NCBI RefSeq assembly: GCF_900100005.1
Contig: NZ_FNEB01000005.1
Location: 62,001-126,000, forward strand
Source of the DNA: Lutimaribacter saemankumensis
GTDB taxonomy: Bacteria > Pseudomonadota > Alphaproteobacteria > Rhodobacterales > Rhodobacteraceae
Reading direction: 5' to 3'
DNA length: 64,000 nucleotides
Positions 53,129 through 61,944 of the stretch are shown one piece after another. Position 1 is the stretch's first letter; every line of letters begins with the position of its first letter. The translations under genes and the position numbers were made by a program. The notes below the pieces were generated by a model, which was given only the letters and a program-made list of their open reading frames with translations, made no database searches and had not been told where the DNA came from.

Positions 53129-53695
53129 ATGCTCTATCAGATTACCGGCAAACATATCGACATCGGCGAGGCCCTTCAGACCCATGTGAAGACCGAACTG
53201 GGCAGCACGGTCGAAAAATATGCCGGACGCCCCACGGACGCGAACGTCACTTTCTCGAAATCCGGCCATGAATTCGTGTGCGAGGCAACTGTGCATCTTT
53301 CCACCGGCCTGACCGCTCAGGCCAAGGCACACGCCACAGAAATCTATGCCGCCTTCGATGGCTGCAACGAAAAGATGGACAAGCAACTGCGCCGCTACAA
53401 GCGCCGGCTGAAGGATCATCACCGTGAACGGTCCGAACCGGTTGAACTCATGGGCGCGTCCTCGTATATCCTCGCCTCTGACAAAGATGACGCGGAATCA
53501 GAGCCCGAAACGCTCCAGCCGATGATCATCGCGGAAATGGAAACCCGCATTCCGTCGCTGTCGGTTGGCGAGGCGGTTATGCAAATGGAACTTGCAGGGG
53601 CGCCGGTGCTGGTGTTCCGCAATGAGGGCAAGGACGGATTGAACGTGGTCTACCGCCGCGAAGACGGCAACATAGGGTGGATCGATCCGAACTGA
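53129..53695 (+). CDS. hpf: Ribosome hibernation-promoting factor, long form
   Basis: 188 residues. The N-terminal HPF/RaiA domain (1-105) starts YQITGKHIDIGEALQTHV and includes AAFDGCNEKMDKQLRRYKRRLKDH; the C-terminal ~60 residues are the long-HPF dimerisation tail (VGEAVMQMELAGAPVLVFRN). It pairs ribosomes into inactive 100S particles in stationary phase. ATG at 53129 has an AAAGGAGA ribosome site. It is followed by ptsN, but the usual rpoN of other proteobacteria is absent here. Confidence 0.96.
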   Translation: MLYQITGKHIDIGEALQTHVKTELGSTVEKYAGRPTDANVTFSKSGHEFVCEATVHLSTGLTAQAKAHATEIYAAFDGCNEKMDKQLRRYKRRLKDHHRERSEPVELMGASSYILASDKDDAESEPETLQPMIIAEMETRIPSLSVGEAVMQMELAGAPVLVFRNEGKDGLNVVYRREDGNIGWIDPN

Positions 53696-53704
53696 TAAGA
53701 GAGG

Positions 53705-53723
53705 CGGCCGGTCACGCCGGCCG
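53705..53723 (+). other. Hairpin between hpf and ptsN
   Basis: CGGCCGG (53705-53711) and CCGGCCG (53717-53723) form a 7-bp stem with a 5-base loop. There is no T-run; it may be an mRNA stability or partial attenuation element. Confidence 0.4.
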
Positions 53724-53743
53724 TCCACACAGACAGGACGAGC

Positions 53744-54208
53744 ATGCAACTTTCCACGATCCTCAAGCCGGAGGCCGTCAAGGTCGTTTCTTCGGCATCG
53801 AGCAAGAAACGCCTGTTGCACGATCTTGGCGATCTCGCAGCCAGCGCGCACGGAATTGATCCAGCGCGCGCAGTCGAGGCGTTGATGGAGCGCGAAACGC
53901 TGGGACCGACCGGGGTGGGCCATGGCGTGGCCCTCCCCCATGCACGGATCGAAGATCTCGAAGACGTGGTCGGCGTGTTCATCCTTCTTGAAAAGCCCGT
54001 CGATTTCGACGCGGTCGACCGGCAGCCAGTCGACATCATCTTCGGGCTTTTCGCCCCCGAAACGGCCGGTGTCGAACACCTGAAGGCCTTGGCGCTGGTT
54101 TCGCGTACGCTGCGCGAGCAGTCGATTTGCAAGAAACTGCGCGCGAATGCGGATGCGCAGACGCTCTACACGATCCTGACAGAGGCGCAGACCGTTCAGG
54201 CCGCCTGA
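53744..54208 (+). CDS. ptsN: PTS IIA-like nitrogen-regulatory protein PtsN (EIIA-Ntr)
   Basis: 154 residues. The phosphorylated His is in GVGHGVALPHARIE; the surrounding LLEKPVDFDAVDRQPVDIIFGLFAPE and the C-terminal HLKALALVSRTLRE match EIIA-Ntr. It is a signalling rather than transport protein, affecting nitrogen, potassium and stress responses. Its stop is fused to the convergent sulfotransferase stop (TGATCA). Confidence 0.95.
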   Translation: MQLSTILKPEAVKVVSSASSKKRLLHDLGDLAASAHGIDPARAVEALMERETLGPTGVGHGVALPHARIEDLEDVVGVFILLEKPVDFDAVDRQPVDIIFGLFAPETAGVEHLKALALVSRTLREQSICKKLRANADAQTLYTILTEAQTVQAA

Positions 54209-55636
54209 TCAGCTCCAGCGATCGAAGCCGAAGGTCACGTAGTCGCGCTGATACACCTGCGCGGCAAGTGCCTCGATCTCGTCATCATAGATCTCGGCCA
54301 AAGCTACGGGTGCATCATCCTGCGCCGGGGCCAGTGCCGGAATTGTATCACAGCCGACCCGACGGGCGAGATCGGGCAGCGCCTCGCTCATTTCGGACTC
54401 ACGCAGGATCACGTCTGGCAACGCGAAATTGGCAAATCCCTGAATCACCTGTGCCTGACTTGCCCATGAGGCATCGACACGAATTCCAGTCTGCCCGTTC
54501 AGGTTTTTCTTTAGAAACTCGAGAAAGGCCAGAAACGCCGTTCGATGTGCTGCGCGGTCATAATCCGCACCAGGCGCCTGGCCGGGGATCGGAAGCTTGA
54601 AAGCTTGCCGCAAGGTCTTGCGAATCTCAGCGTAGCTGCCCGGCCCCGTCGCCAGGATACGCCGGCAAAACGCGTCATGCGCACGCGCCACCGGATGGCG
54701 CAGAACCGTGAAACTGCGGTGCCCAGGGGACTGGCGCTTCCACTGGCGCAGGGTTTTCTGGGTGAATTTCGACTGGAGTTCTTCAAGCGCGACCCCATCG
54801 AGGGCAGACAGCCACGACATGACCTGCGCCTCGGGGCCCGAGCGCACCGGCATGTAAAGCAACGGCGCCTTTGCCGCCGCAACAAAGCTGGGCACCTGCG
54901 CGCCGCGGCGGGGTTCGAAATTGGGTGTGCGGCTGAGGTTGAACCGATCAAGGCGCGCCAGGGCATCGCCCATCGCGTCGAAATTCCTGACCTTGTCCGC
55001 CATCGGTTCGGGATTTTGCTTTTTCAGGCTCTGATCCAGGCTTTCCAATTGCCCCGATACCCCAAGCCATCGGGCAAGGCCGTTCATGACCTCGACGCTT
55101 TGCAGGTCTTCGTAATCCACGTAAAAGGCCGTTTGCCCGGTGATCTGCAGACCGTGCAACAGCTGCAACTGGAACGCCTGCAGGGCACCCAGATGCGACT
55201 CGAATTCGTCACGGTCGAATGTAATGCGGCTGTCCTTGCGCCGGCGCGCGTCAGTCAGTTTCCATTGGCCGGTCGCCTGCGCGATTTTCCAGCTCACATA
55301 GCTTTCCGCCGGATTGCGCGTCAGGATGATCTTTGCACAACGCGGATCGCCCAACACGGCATCCAGAACCCGCGCATCGTGGTCATGAAAGTACCGGAAA
55401 CCACCCAGGCCTTCTGTCTGATCCCGTATCGTGGTCACAAGGCGCAACGGATCGGCATCGCGCATCGCCTGCGTGACACCCAGGATTTCGGTCGTGTTCG
55501 GGTAACCGATGAAATGCGGGTTGAACGCCTCGCCATGACAGGTGATGCCATCATAGGCGTTCAGGTTCGTTTCCAGGAAATTCGATCCCGTGCGCATCTC
55601 TGCGAAAACGACAAAGTAATCAAAGCGCGAAGTCAT
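54209..55636 (-). CDS. Two-domain sulfotransferase-like protein
   Basis: 475 residues. The N-terminal half has the PAPS 5'-phosphosulfate loop VVFAEMRTGSNFLETNL and the 3'-phosphate segment ILTRNPAESYVSWKIAQ, as in Stf0/NodH-type sulfotransferases. The C-terminal half carries a second sulfotransferase-2-like segment, SFTVLRHPVARAHDAFCRRIL, but I see no good first loop with Lys there. It may be an active domain fused to a second, degenerate or acceptor-specific one. It ends a minus-strand glycan operon, suggesting sulfation of a surface glycan. Confidence 0.8.
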   Translation of the reverse strand: MTSRFDYFVVFAEMRTGSNFLETNLNAYDGITCHGEAFNPHFIGYPNTTEILGVTQAMRDADPLRLVTTIRDQTEGLGGFRYFHDHDARVLDAVLGDPRCAKIILTRNPAESYVSWKIAQATGQWKLTDARRRKDSRITFDRDEFESHLGALQAFQLQLLHGLQITGQTAFYVDYEDLQSVEVMNGLARWLGVSGQLESLDQSLKKQNPEPMADKVRNFDAMGDALARLDRFNLSRTPNFEPRRGAQVPSFVAAAKAPLLYMPVRSGPEAQVMSWLSALDGVALEELQSKFTQKTLRQWKRQSPGHRSFTVLRHPVARAHDAFCRRILATGPGSYAEIRKTLRQAFKLPIPGQAPGADYDRAAHRTAFLAFLEFLKKNLNGQTGIRVDASWASQAQVIQGFANFALPDVILRESEMSEALPDLARRVGCDTIPALAPAQDDAPVALAEIYDDEIEALAAQVYQRDYVTFGFDRWS

Positions 55637-55639
55637 GGT

Positions 55640-57337
55640 TTACTTGACCAGGTAGGGTTTGCGCGGACGGGTTTGCTGCGGCCCAAGATCACGCTCGACC
55701 GGGAAATCACCCATCAGATAGGGATGCATGCCCTGGTTCTTGAGGTTCTGGAGGAATTGGCCAAACCCGGTAAGGTCTTCCATCTTCGGAACTTCGGCAA
55801 GCCGGCGCAGGGATTTGTTGCCGATCTCATCGACGATGGATTGCAGCGGTTCCATCGGTGCTTCGATGAATTCGGCCATCGTCCAGATGCGAATGCGCGC
55901 CTTGGCGTGGGGCGAGCGCAGGACATCCAGAAACTCGGATTCGATGCGCTGCAACTGCGCCGCTTCTTTTCGGATATCCGCGAAATTCCGGTTCGACTTG
56001 AACAGGGGAACGGCCCACGCACCAGACACAACCGAAATTTGCGCATTGGGGTCCTTGGCCATGAACCAGTTGATGTCCTGGTTGTCGCCCGGACCGAACT
56101 GAAAGCACTGTCTTTCGCCGCGCGTGTTCCAGACCAGGTTCGTCAGAAAAGCCTGCGGATTGTAATCGCGGGATTTGGGGTTGTCGGAAAGCGCGCCGTT
56201 CATGATCGTCTGGCGCTGCGCGTATTCGACCCGCGTCGGCCCGAACAGGTGGCCGTGAACGCGCGCGCCGGTCGCCTTGGTCAGCCAATTTTCGAAATCC
56301 TGAAAGAGATCCGAGAACCCGCAAAACACCGAATACCGCCCCGAGGTGACACCGTTTTCCCAGCCCTCGTTCGGAAAACGGCTCTGCATGTACAGACCCG
56401 ATCGCCCACGCGTCCGCTTTTCGACGGCCTTTGCAAAGATGCGGTCGATCTTGCCCGGGTTCGGCTCGGTCCGTTTCATCGCGCCGGCCGGGTCGGTCAG
56501 AAACGCCTCGTACAGCCGGTCGGCATGCGGCCAGATCTTGCGGGCGACAAAACAGTCCGAGCGCCGCAAGAGCTGGAGATGGTCATCATAGAAAATGTGC
56601 GGTTTGCCCTGGAAATCGAACTTGGACAGCGTCAGTGATCGGCTTTCGATATTGGTCGAATAAAACCGTGCGAGTGTCTGGAAATAGCTTTCGTCCGGGA
56701 TCCAGACCTTTGAAAAATACGCGTCATACGTGTCGCGTTCCGGGTCTTGCAAGATCGCGGAAAGCGTCTGCCGGGTCAGGCACCACCACTGGCTGCCCAT
56801 ATGCGGCACGATACCTTTCGGAATCTTGCGATACAGGCGCAGCCTTCGCTGAAGTTTGACATAGGCATCGAACATCGCCCGGTTCCGTTTCCAGCTGAAC
56901 GGAAACCGCAGGGTGAAACGTTCATGATCCAACCCGCCAACCGTCCAGGGAACATCGGCGGTGGTCGCGCTTTCGATGAAATCGGTGCGCGGACGGTCGG
57001 CAAGATAGTCGATCAACTCCTGCACGGGACGAAGCGGCAGACAGGAGCCTGACGCAAGATAAACGTGGCGCACCTGCGGAAACTCTTCGAGCATGAGTTC
57101 CGATGCGCTTTGCGACGCCGCGACGATGCCCCAGGTGCCCCATTCGCACCGGTGTCGGCTGGAAAAGCGCACATTCGGCAAATCCGACAAGGCATCGACA
57201 AACGCGGAATAGATTTTTCGCGGAACGCTTTTGTCGGCATGGATCACAACCGGGCATCCGGCCGCATGCCAGTGGCGCGCGACCTGTTCGGCACGGCCAA
57301 GTGCTGTATGCACCAGCATGACGATCCCGACGGTCAT
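55640..57337 (-). CDS. GT14-like beta-1,6-N-acetylglucosaminyltransferase with C-terminal DUF5928-like domain
   Basis: 565 residues. The N-terminal ~300 residues resemble core-2/I-branching GT14 enzymes: IVMLVHTALGRAEQVARHW, YLASGSCLPLRPVQEL, GSQWWCLTRQTLSAIL and IPDESYFQTL. The C-terminal ~260 residues (from GRYSVFCGFSDLFQDFENWL, then GHLFGPTRVE) look like DUF5928, a domain of unknown function. ATG at 57337 is chosen for GGGGTG ahead; a GTG at 57352 is possible. It stops four bases before the sulfotransferase start. Confidence 0.78.
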   Translation of the reverse strand: MTVGIVMLVHTALGRAEQVARHWHAAGCPVVIHADKSVPRKIYSAFVDALSDLPNVRFSSRHRCEWGTWGIVAASQSASELMLEEFPQVRHVYLASGSCLPLRPVQELIDYLADRPRTDFIESATTADVPWTVGGLDHERFTLRFPFSWKRNRAMFDAYVKLQRRLRLYRKIPKGIVPHMGSQWWCLTRQTLSAILQDPERDTYDAYFSKVWIPDESYFQTLARFYSTNIESRSLTLSKFDFQGKPHIFYDDHLQLLRRSDCFVARKIWPHADRLYEAFLTDPAGAMKRTEPNPGKIDRIFAKAVEKRTRGRSGLYMQSRFPNEGWENGVTSGRYSVFCGFSDLFQDFENWLTKATGARVHGHLFGPTRVEYAQRQTIMNGALSDNPKSRDYNPQAFLTNLVWNTRGERQCFQFGPGDNQDINWFMAKDPNAQISVVSGAWAVPLFKSNRNFADIRKEAAQLQRIESEFLDVLRSPHAKARIRIWTMAEFIEAPMEPLQSIVDEIGNKSLRRLAEVPKMEDLTGFGQFLQNLKNQGMHPYLMGDFPVERDLGPQQTRPRKPYLVK

Positions 57338-57353
57338 TCGCACGCACCCCACT

Positions 57354-58364
57354 TCATGCCCAGTTGCCCTTGGACATGAGACCCAAAATTTCCAACTGCC
57401 GCCAATTTATGTACTTCTCCGACCACTTGCACCAAAGATCGGGATTGTCCTTAAGCGTTTCAGCGTAGGCCTTGTATTCGACGCTTGCCGCATAATGTTG
57501 TTTGCGGCTCAGCTCTTCGGCGGCTTTCACCGTGAAGGTGTCAAGAAACTTGGTATGAAGCAGCACGCCGCTTGCCTTTTCGCCCCCCCATTCGTCGTAG
57601 ACCAGGTTCAGGCCCCGCGGCAAAAGCATATGGGTCGAACTGACATAGGCATACCGCCTGTCCCATTTCACCAGCGGGATCTTGTTCAGCGCCGGCGCCT
57701 TTTGCGGCATGTCGGGAAAGAAAACACGCGCGCGCGGCCCGCCTTGAATCCAAAGGTTCCCGAACCGGTGGTTCTTGGAGATCGTGTAGTTTCCTGAGTC
57801 GAACCAAGTGGCGATTTCAACGGGATCCTGGCCGGCGCGATAGGGTTGTTCGTCGATACGGCCCTTGGGGTACATATCCAGAAGCATAGCCGAAAACGAC
57901 TTGATCGACGAAGCATCGAGCCAGTCGGTCAGGGCACGGATCGGGCGCGTGTCACAGAAGGGATAGACAAAAAATTCGTCTGGATCGACGACCAAGGTCC
58001 AATGACCATGCCCATATTTCCGCTGTAACCAGTTCAGCCAGTCCACCCCAAAGCGCGACCGCTTGTAGCTGCCCTTCGTGTGCCACAGCGACACGTCCGG
58101 CTGATCCGCAAGATAGTCGACCGACCCGTCGTTGCTGTCGTTGTCGACGATCAGAAAATGGTTGATCCCCATCTCGCGGTAGTAGTTCAGGAAATACGGC
58201 AGCCGGATCTTTTCGTTCCGCTGTGTAGAAAAAAGCAGGATATCACCGGGCCGGATCTGCGATGTCCGGTCGATCACAGTCTTCAATTCGCGACGCTTGC
58301 GAAACGCACGAATGAGCCACCGCTTTCGCTGCAGTCTCAGTCGGTATGATTGCAAAGCGCCCAA
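57354..58364 (-). CDS. Family 2-like glycosyltransferase
   Basis: 336 residues. The GT-A fold is shown by LLFSTQRNEKIRLPYFLNYYREMGINHFLIVDNDSNDGS across its first strands and the metal-binding VVDPDEFFVYP. It belongs to the Glyco_tranf_2_4 type that often pairs with GT14 proteins in surface glycan loci. The start is uncertain: TTG at 58364 behind AGGGAC is the best available; no ATG is close. It is 17 bp from the GT14 gene. Confidence 0.82.
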   Translation of the reverse strand: MGALQSYRLRLQRKRWLIRAFRKRRELKTVIDRTSQIRPGDILLFSTQRNEKIRLPYFLNYYREMGINHFLIVDNDSNDGSVDYLADQPDVSLWHTKGSYKRSRFGVDWLNWLQRKYGHGHWTLVVDPDEFFVYPFCDTRPIRALTDWLDASSIKSFSAMLLDMYPKGRIDEQPYRAGQDPVEIATWFDSGNYTISKNHRFGNLWIQGGPRARVFFPDMPQKAPALNKIPLVKWDRRYAYVSSTHMLLPRGLNLVYDEWGGEKASGVLLHTKFLDTFTVKAAEELSRKQHYAASVEYKAYAETLKDNPDLWCKWSEKYINWRQLEILGLMSKGNWA

Positions 58365-58410
58365 ATCGTCGTCCCTGTCCCGCGCCGGACTGATCTGCCC
58401 GGGCGTGCAC

Positions 58411-59652
58411 CTATACCAGTCTGCTTAAGACGGTATTGAAATGCGCGTCCCATCCCGGCACGTCGATCAGTCGTTTTTCGGATCCTGCCCGATTATCGGC
58501 CAATATGGCCATTATTATGCGCTGCCAAGGATATATGTCGTCAACCGATGCGTAAACGGGAATATCGCCCAGCGTTTCCCGATATACCGGCAGATCGTTG
58601 CAAAGAACCGGAACGCCCAGCGCGGCTGCCTCGATGGCGGGCAGGCCGTACCCCTCGGCATGACTGGGAAACAGCAACCCCGCAGATGCACCTAGTACCG
58701 CGGCCACTTCGGCATCGGTAAGCCCCGGCAGTTCGAACACATCGCGACCAATCATCGGGTCGGTGTCCAGGCGGTCGAACACCGCCTCATTGTTCCAGCC
58801 CCGCGTTCCGCAAATCAAAAGTTGAGGTATCGGAGCCTTTCCGTGCTGCACAAGGCTGGCCCATACATCCAGAAGAAAACCATGGTTCTTGCGCGGTTCG
58901 ATTGTGCCCAAGGTAACGAAAAACGGACGGTCGGGATCAAATCCTTCGGGCCTGGGCCACGACACGGCCGGTTCAGGCAGGCCCACGCCCAGATGCGCCA
59001 CGATAATCGGCGGTATCGCACCCCATGGGCCCATCACACGCTGCAAATCCGCTTCGGTTTGATGGGAATTGCAGATAATCCAATCGGCCCGCGCCCGCAC
59101 GCGGCGTAGCATCGGACCGAACCGTTCGACCACACCCGCCCTCTGGAATCGCGGGAAATCGACGGGGATGGTGTCGTGCACAAACACGGCAACACGTGCT
59201 GCTGCACCCTGTACGACCGCCGTCAGAACCCTGTCGGTCAGGTTGCTGTGACCTATGTTGAAATAAATACCGCCACGCGGGACATGCTGCTTTAACATCC
59301 GCGTCAGTCTCTGCGGAAGGCACCGCGCGATTGCCAGACGCCGCACATCCGCCTCGGCCCGTCTGCGCGGCTCGGACAATCCCCTGCGCATCCGCGACAA
59401 ACGGTCGGTTTGGCCCCACGGTGTTGTTCCGGCGAACCTGGCACGCAGCTCCGACATCCCGGTGCGATCGAGCAGGGCAAACCCATAGGCAGTGCGGACA
59501 AGTCCGAAAAGCGGCGCATCGCCCTTCAGAAGGTTATCCAGATAGGCACGCTCGACGCGATCAACGCCAGTCGGCATACGCCCGGCGCGGCTGACCAGCC
59601 GGGACAGATCCAGCAAGTATGCATGGTGCGATGGCCGGGGTTCGGCTGACAC
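58411..59652 (-). CDS. GT4/GT1-fold glycosyltransferase
   Basis: About 413 residues. The C-terminal GT-B half has FVTLGTIEPRKNHGFLLDVW, LLICGTRGWNNEAVF and the donor-binding FPSHAEGYGLPAIEAAALGVPVL with its EX7E pattern. The N-terminal half has DLSRLVSRAGRMPTGVDRVERAYL. It transfers a sugar from a nucleotide donor. The start is uncertain: GTG at 59652 or TTG at 59658; a terminator-like hairpin lies immediately upstream. Confidence 0.85.
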   Translation of the reverse strand: MSAEPRPSHHAYLLDLSRLVSRAGRMPTGVDRVERAYLDNLLKGDAPLFGLVRTAYGFALLDRTGMSELRARFAGTTPWGQTDRLSRMRRGLSEPRRRAEADVRRLAIARCLPQRLTRMLKQHVPRGGIYFNIGHSNLTDRVLTAVVQGAAARVAVFVHDTIPVDFPRFQRAGVVERFGPMLRRVRARADWIICNSHQTEADLQRVMGPWGAIPPIIVAHLGVGLPEPAVSWPRPEGFDPDRPFFVTLGTIEPRKNHGFLLDVWASLVQHGKAPIPQLLICGTRGWNNEAVFDRLDTDPMIGRDVFELPGLTDAEVAAVLGASAGLLFPSHAEGYGLPAIEAAALGVPVLCNDLPVYRETLGDIPVYASVDDIYPWQRIIMAILADNRAGSEKRLIDVPGWDAHFNTVLSRLV

Positions 59653-59656
59653 GGCC

Positions 59657-59682
59657 AAAAGGCCGCCTTACTCGGCGGCCTT
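59657..59682 (-). terminator. Hairpin overlapping the galU stop codon
   Basis: On the minus strand AAGGCCGCC (59674-59682) pairs with GGCGGCCTT (59659-59667); the galU stop TAA (59670-59668) lies in the 6-base loop, and four T residues follow. Probable weak terminator or attenuator between galU and the GT4 gene. Confidence 0.55.
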
Positions 59683-60561
59683 CTCCAGCGAAACGACCTC
59701 GCGGAGGTACTGCGCCAACTCATCCCGAAGTTCGGGTCTGGACAATCCAAAGGACACCGTCGCCTGCAGGAAGCCAGCCTTCGATCCGCAATCGAACCGC
59801 TGCCCACGGAACCGGTATCCGAAAACATCGCGGCCGGCGTCGATCTCGGCAGCGATGGCATCGGTCAACTGAATTTCGCCGCCAGCACCCGATTTCATCT
59901 TGTTGAGGTTCTGCAGAACGCTCGGCGTCAGGATGTAGCGGCCGATCACGGCAAGGTTCGACGGTTCTTCGCCCTTCGCCGGTTTTTCGACCATGCCCTT
60001 GACGGAAACGACGGACCCCATGTCCTCTTTCACGTCGAGAATACCGTAAGCACCGGCCTTTTCCTGGGGCACTTCCATGGCGGCGACGATGTTGCCGCCC
60101 GTTTCCTCGTAGGCTTCGACCATTTGCTGAAGGCACGGCTTTTCTGCCGCAATCACATCGTCCGGCAGCATCACGGCAAACGGTTCGTTGGCAATCAGCC
60201 TGCGCGCACACCAGACGGCGTGACCCAAACCAAGCGCCTTGTGCTGGCGAATATAGGCAATCGCCCCGCTTTCCATGTTGGTGTTCTTCAGGATTTCGAG
60301 CAATTCGTTCTTGCCGGATTTGCGCAAGGCCTGCTCCAGCTGGGGTGCTTCGTCGAAATAATCCTCAAGCGCGCCTTTGCCGCGCGACGTGACAAAGATG
60401 AATTCCTTGATGCCTGCCGCGCGCGCCTCGTCGATCGCATACTGAATGAGCGGTCGGTCAACCAAGGTCATGATTTCTTTCGGAACCGACTTTGTTGCCG
60501 GCAAAAAGCGCGTTCCCAAACCGGCTACCGGAAAGATCGCTTTGGTAAGTTTTCTTCTCAT
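59668..60561 (-). CDS. galU: UTP--glucose-1-phosphate uridylyltransferase
   Basis: 297 residues. The N-terminal nucleotidyltransferase motif KAIFPVAGLGTRFLPATKSVPKE, then DRPLIQYAIDEA, LGLGHAVWCA, VMLPDD and VVSVKGMVEKP are characteristic of GalU. It makes UDP-glucose for surface polysaccharides. ATG at 60561 gives the usual MRRKLTKAIFP start, so a longer frame is unnecessary. It may have its own promoter in the AT-rich 60562-60717 gap. Confidence 0.97.
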   Translation of the reverse strand: MRRKLTKAIFPVAGLGTRFLPATKSVPKEIMTLVDRPLIQYAIDEARAAGIKEFIFVTSRGKGALEDYFDEAPQLEQALRKSGKNELLEILKNTNMESGAIAYIRQHKALGLGHAVWCARRLIANEPFAVMLPDDVIAAEKPCLQQMVEAYEETGGNIVAAMEVPQEKAGAYGILDVKEDMGSVVSVKGMVEKPAKGEEPSNLAVIGRYILTPSVLQNLNKMKSGAGGEIQLTDAIAAEIDAGRDVFGYRFRGQRFDCGSKAGFLQATVSFGLSRPELRDELAQYLREVVSLEKAAE

Positions 60562-60717
60562 ATCCTGACCTCTAACTCGTGATCCACTTTCTGACGCGTG
60601 GCCTCGTTTTGCGCATTCTCGCACATAGAAATTGGTAAAACATGTTAATTTCCGGGCAGCGAGGGGAAAAATCGCAAAAATTCTGACCCGATGCGGAAAA
60701 AAACCACTTTCCGGGCA

Positions 60718-61944
60718 TCATCGGCAATGTGCGCTGCGCCCGGATTCTCGTTTTACGCGATTCGAAAAACGCCACCATTGCCAGACAGGATCTTCTCTCT
60801 CGCTCCGCCCCCACAACCCGCCACGCTGATACCAGACCCCGTTCGGCAGGAATCGCACCGAATGATAAAGCGCAGTATGCGAAAACACATAGACGGACAC
60901 AGTGGTTCCGTATTCGGCGCGCCGGGCGGCTTCGCGCTGCAGGCGCCCACGGCTCCAGATCCGGCCTGCCAGAGTTTCCACCGTCCCAGTTGCACGGCTT
61001 GGAAACGGCTGAAATCCGCGGGGCGGCGCGGGAATGGGCACGGCAGGCACAACCGGGCGCGTTCTGCCCTCTTCCACCCCGGCGTCAAAACCCGCCAAGG
61101 TGATCCGCACATCGCGTGGCTCGGCACGGCCATCGACCATCTGTTGCAGCAAACGCCGTTTTTCCGCACGCCGCATCTCGTCGATCAGACCGGGCCAAAG
61201 CGCCTGATCGGGACAGTGTTTGCGAAGAAAAACCATCTTCGACGCGCCGATCTCATGCAGGTCTGTCACAGCACGGTCCGCAGTACGGCGGACACTTGGC
61301 GCATAGGCATGATGCACCTCGGCCATCGGCACGACCGCCGTCGCATGGCCGGCATTGGCCAACCGCATGTTCAGATCGGTCTCGTCCAGAAAGAAACGGT
61401 AGGCCGGATCGAAACCACCCATTCCAGCCAGCAGGTCACGGCGAACGGCCATATTCGTGCCTTCGGTCTTGACGGCCCGGCCTTGCGGCGGGATCAGGAC
61501 CGTCGGCCGTTCTTCGTCGACACGCGCGGGATATGCCCGCCCGGTGGCATCCACCACGCGGGCCTTCCATTGAAAGGAAATCCCGTTTCGCCCCCTGACG
61601 AACCCGCCGGTCGCGGCGACGCGCGCATCTTCGAACGGGCGCACCAGGTGTTCCAGCCAGCGCGGCTCGGGCACGGCATCGTCGTCGATGAAGGCCACGA
61701 CATCCCCGGCGGCTTCGGCAACACCCAGGTTGCGCGCCTCCGAGATGTTCGCCCGGTCGAACCTCACAAGCTTTAGATGCGTGGAAAATGGCAGGGCCTG
61801 CGCGGCCTCGATCCCTTTCGAATCCGCGACGACGATCACTTCGTATTCGGCGTTGCGCAACCTCGCCACGCCAGCCAGGCAAAGCGCCAGGGTTTCTGGC
61901 CGTCCCCGGCTGACGATCACGACGCTGGCCCGCGTCAGCGTCAT
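60718..61944 (-). CDS. Family 2 glycosyltransferase
   Basis: 408 residues. A GT-A fold begins VVIVSRGRPETLALCLAGV; the DDD/DxD metal site is FIDDDAVPEPRWLEHLV and the acceptor motif is FFLDETDLNMRLANAG. The C-terminal ~130 residues are Arg-rich and unassigned. ATG at 61944 overlaps the kdsB stop by four bases (ATGA), so the two are coupled. Confidence 0.88.
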   Translation of the reverse strand: MTLTRASVVIVSRGRPETLALCLAGVARLRNAEYEVIVVADSKGIEAAQALPFSTHLKLVRFDRANISEARNLGVAEAAGDVVAFIDDDAVPEPRWLEHLVRPFEDARVAATGGFVRGRNGISFQWKARVVDATGRAYPARVDEERPTVLIPPQGRAVKTEGTNMAVRRDLLAGMGGFDPAYRFFLDETDLNMRLANAGHATAVVPMAEVHHAYAPSVRRTADRAVTDLHEIGASKMVFLRKHCPDQALWPGLIDEMRRAEKRRLLQQMVDGRAEPRDVRITLAGFDAGVEEGRTRPVVPAVPIPAPPRGFQPFPSRATGTVETLAGRIWSRGRLQREAARRAEYGTTVSVYVFSHTALYHSVRFLPNGVWYQRGGLWGRSEREDPVWQWWRFSNRVKRESGRSAHCR

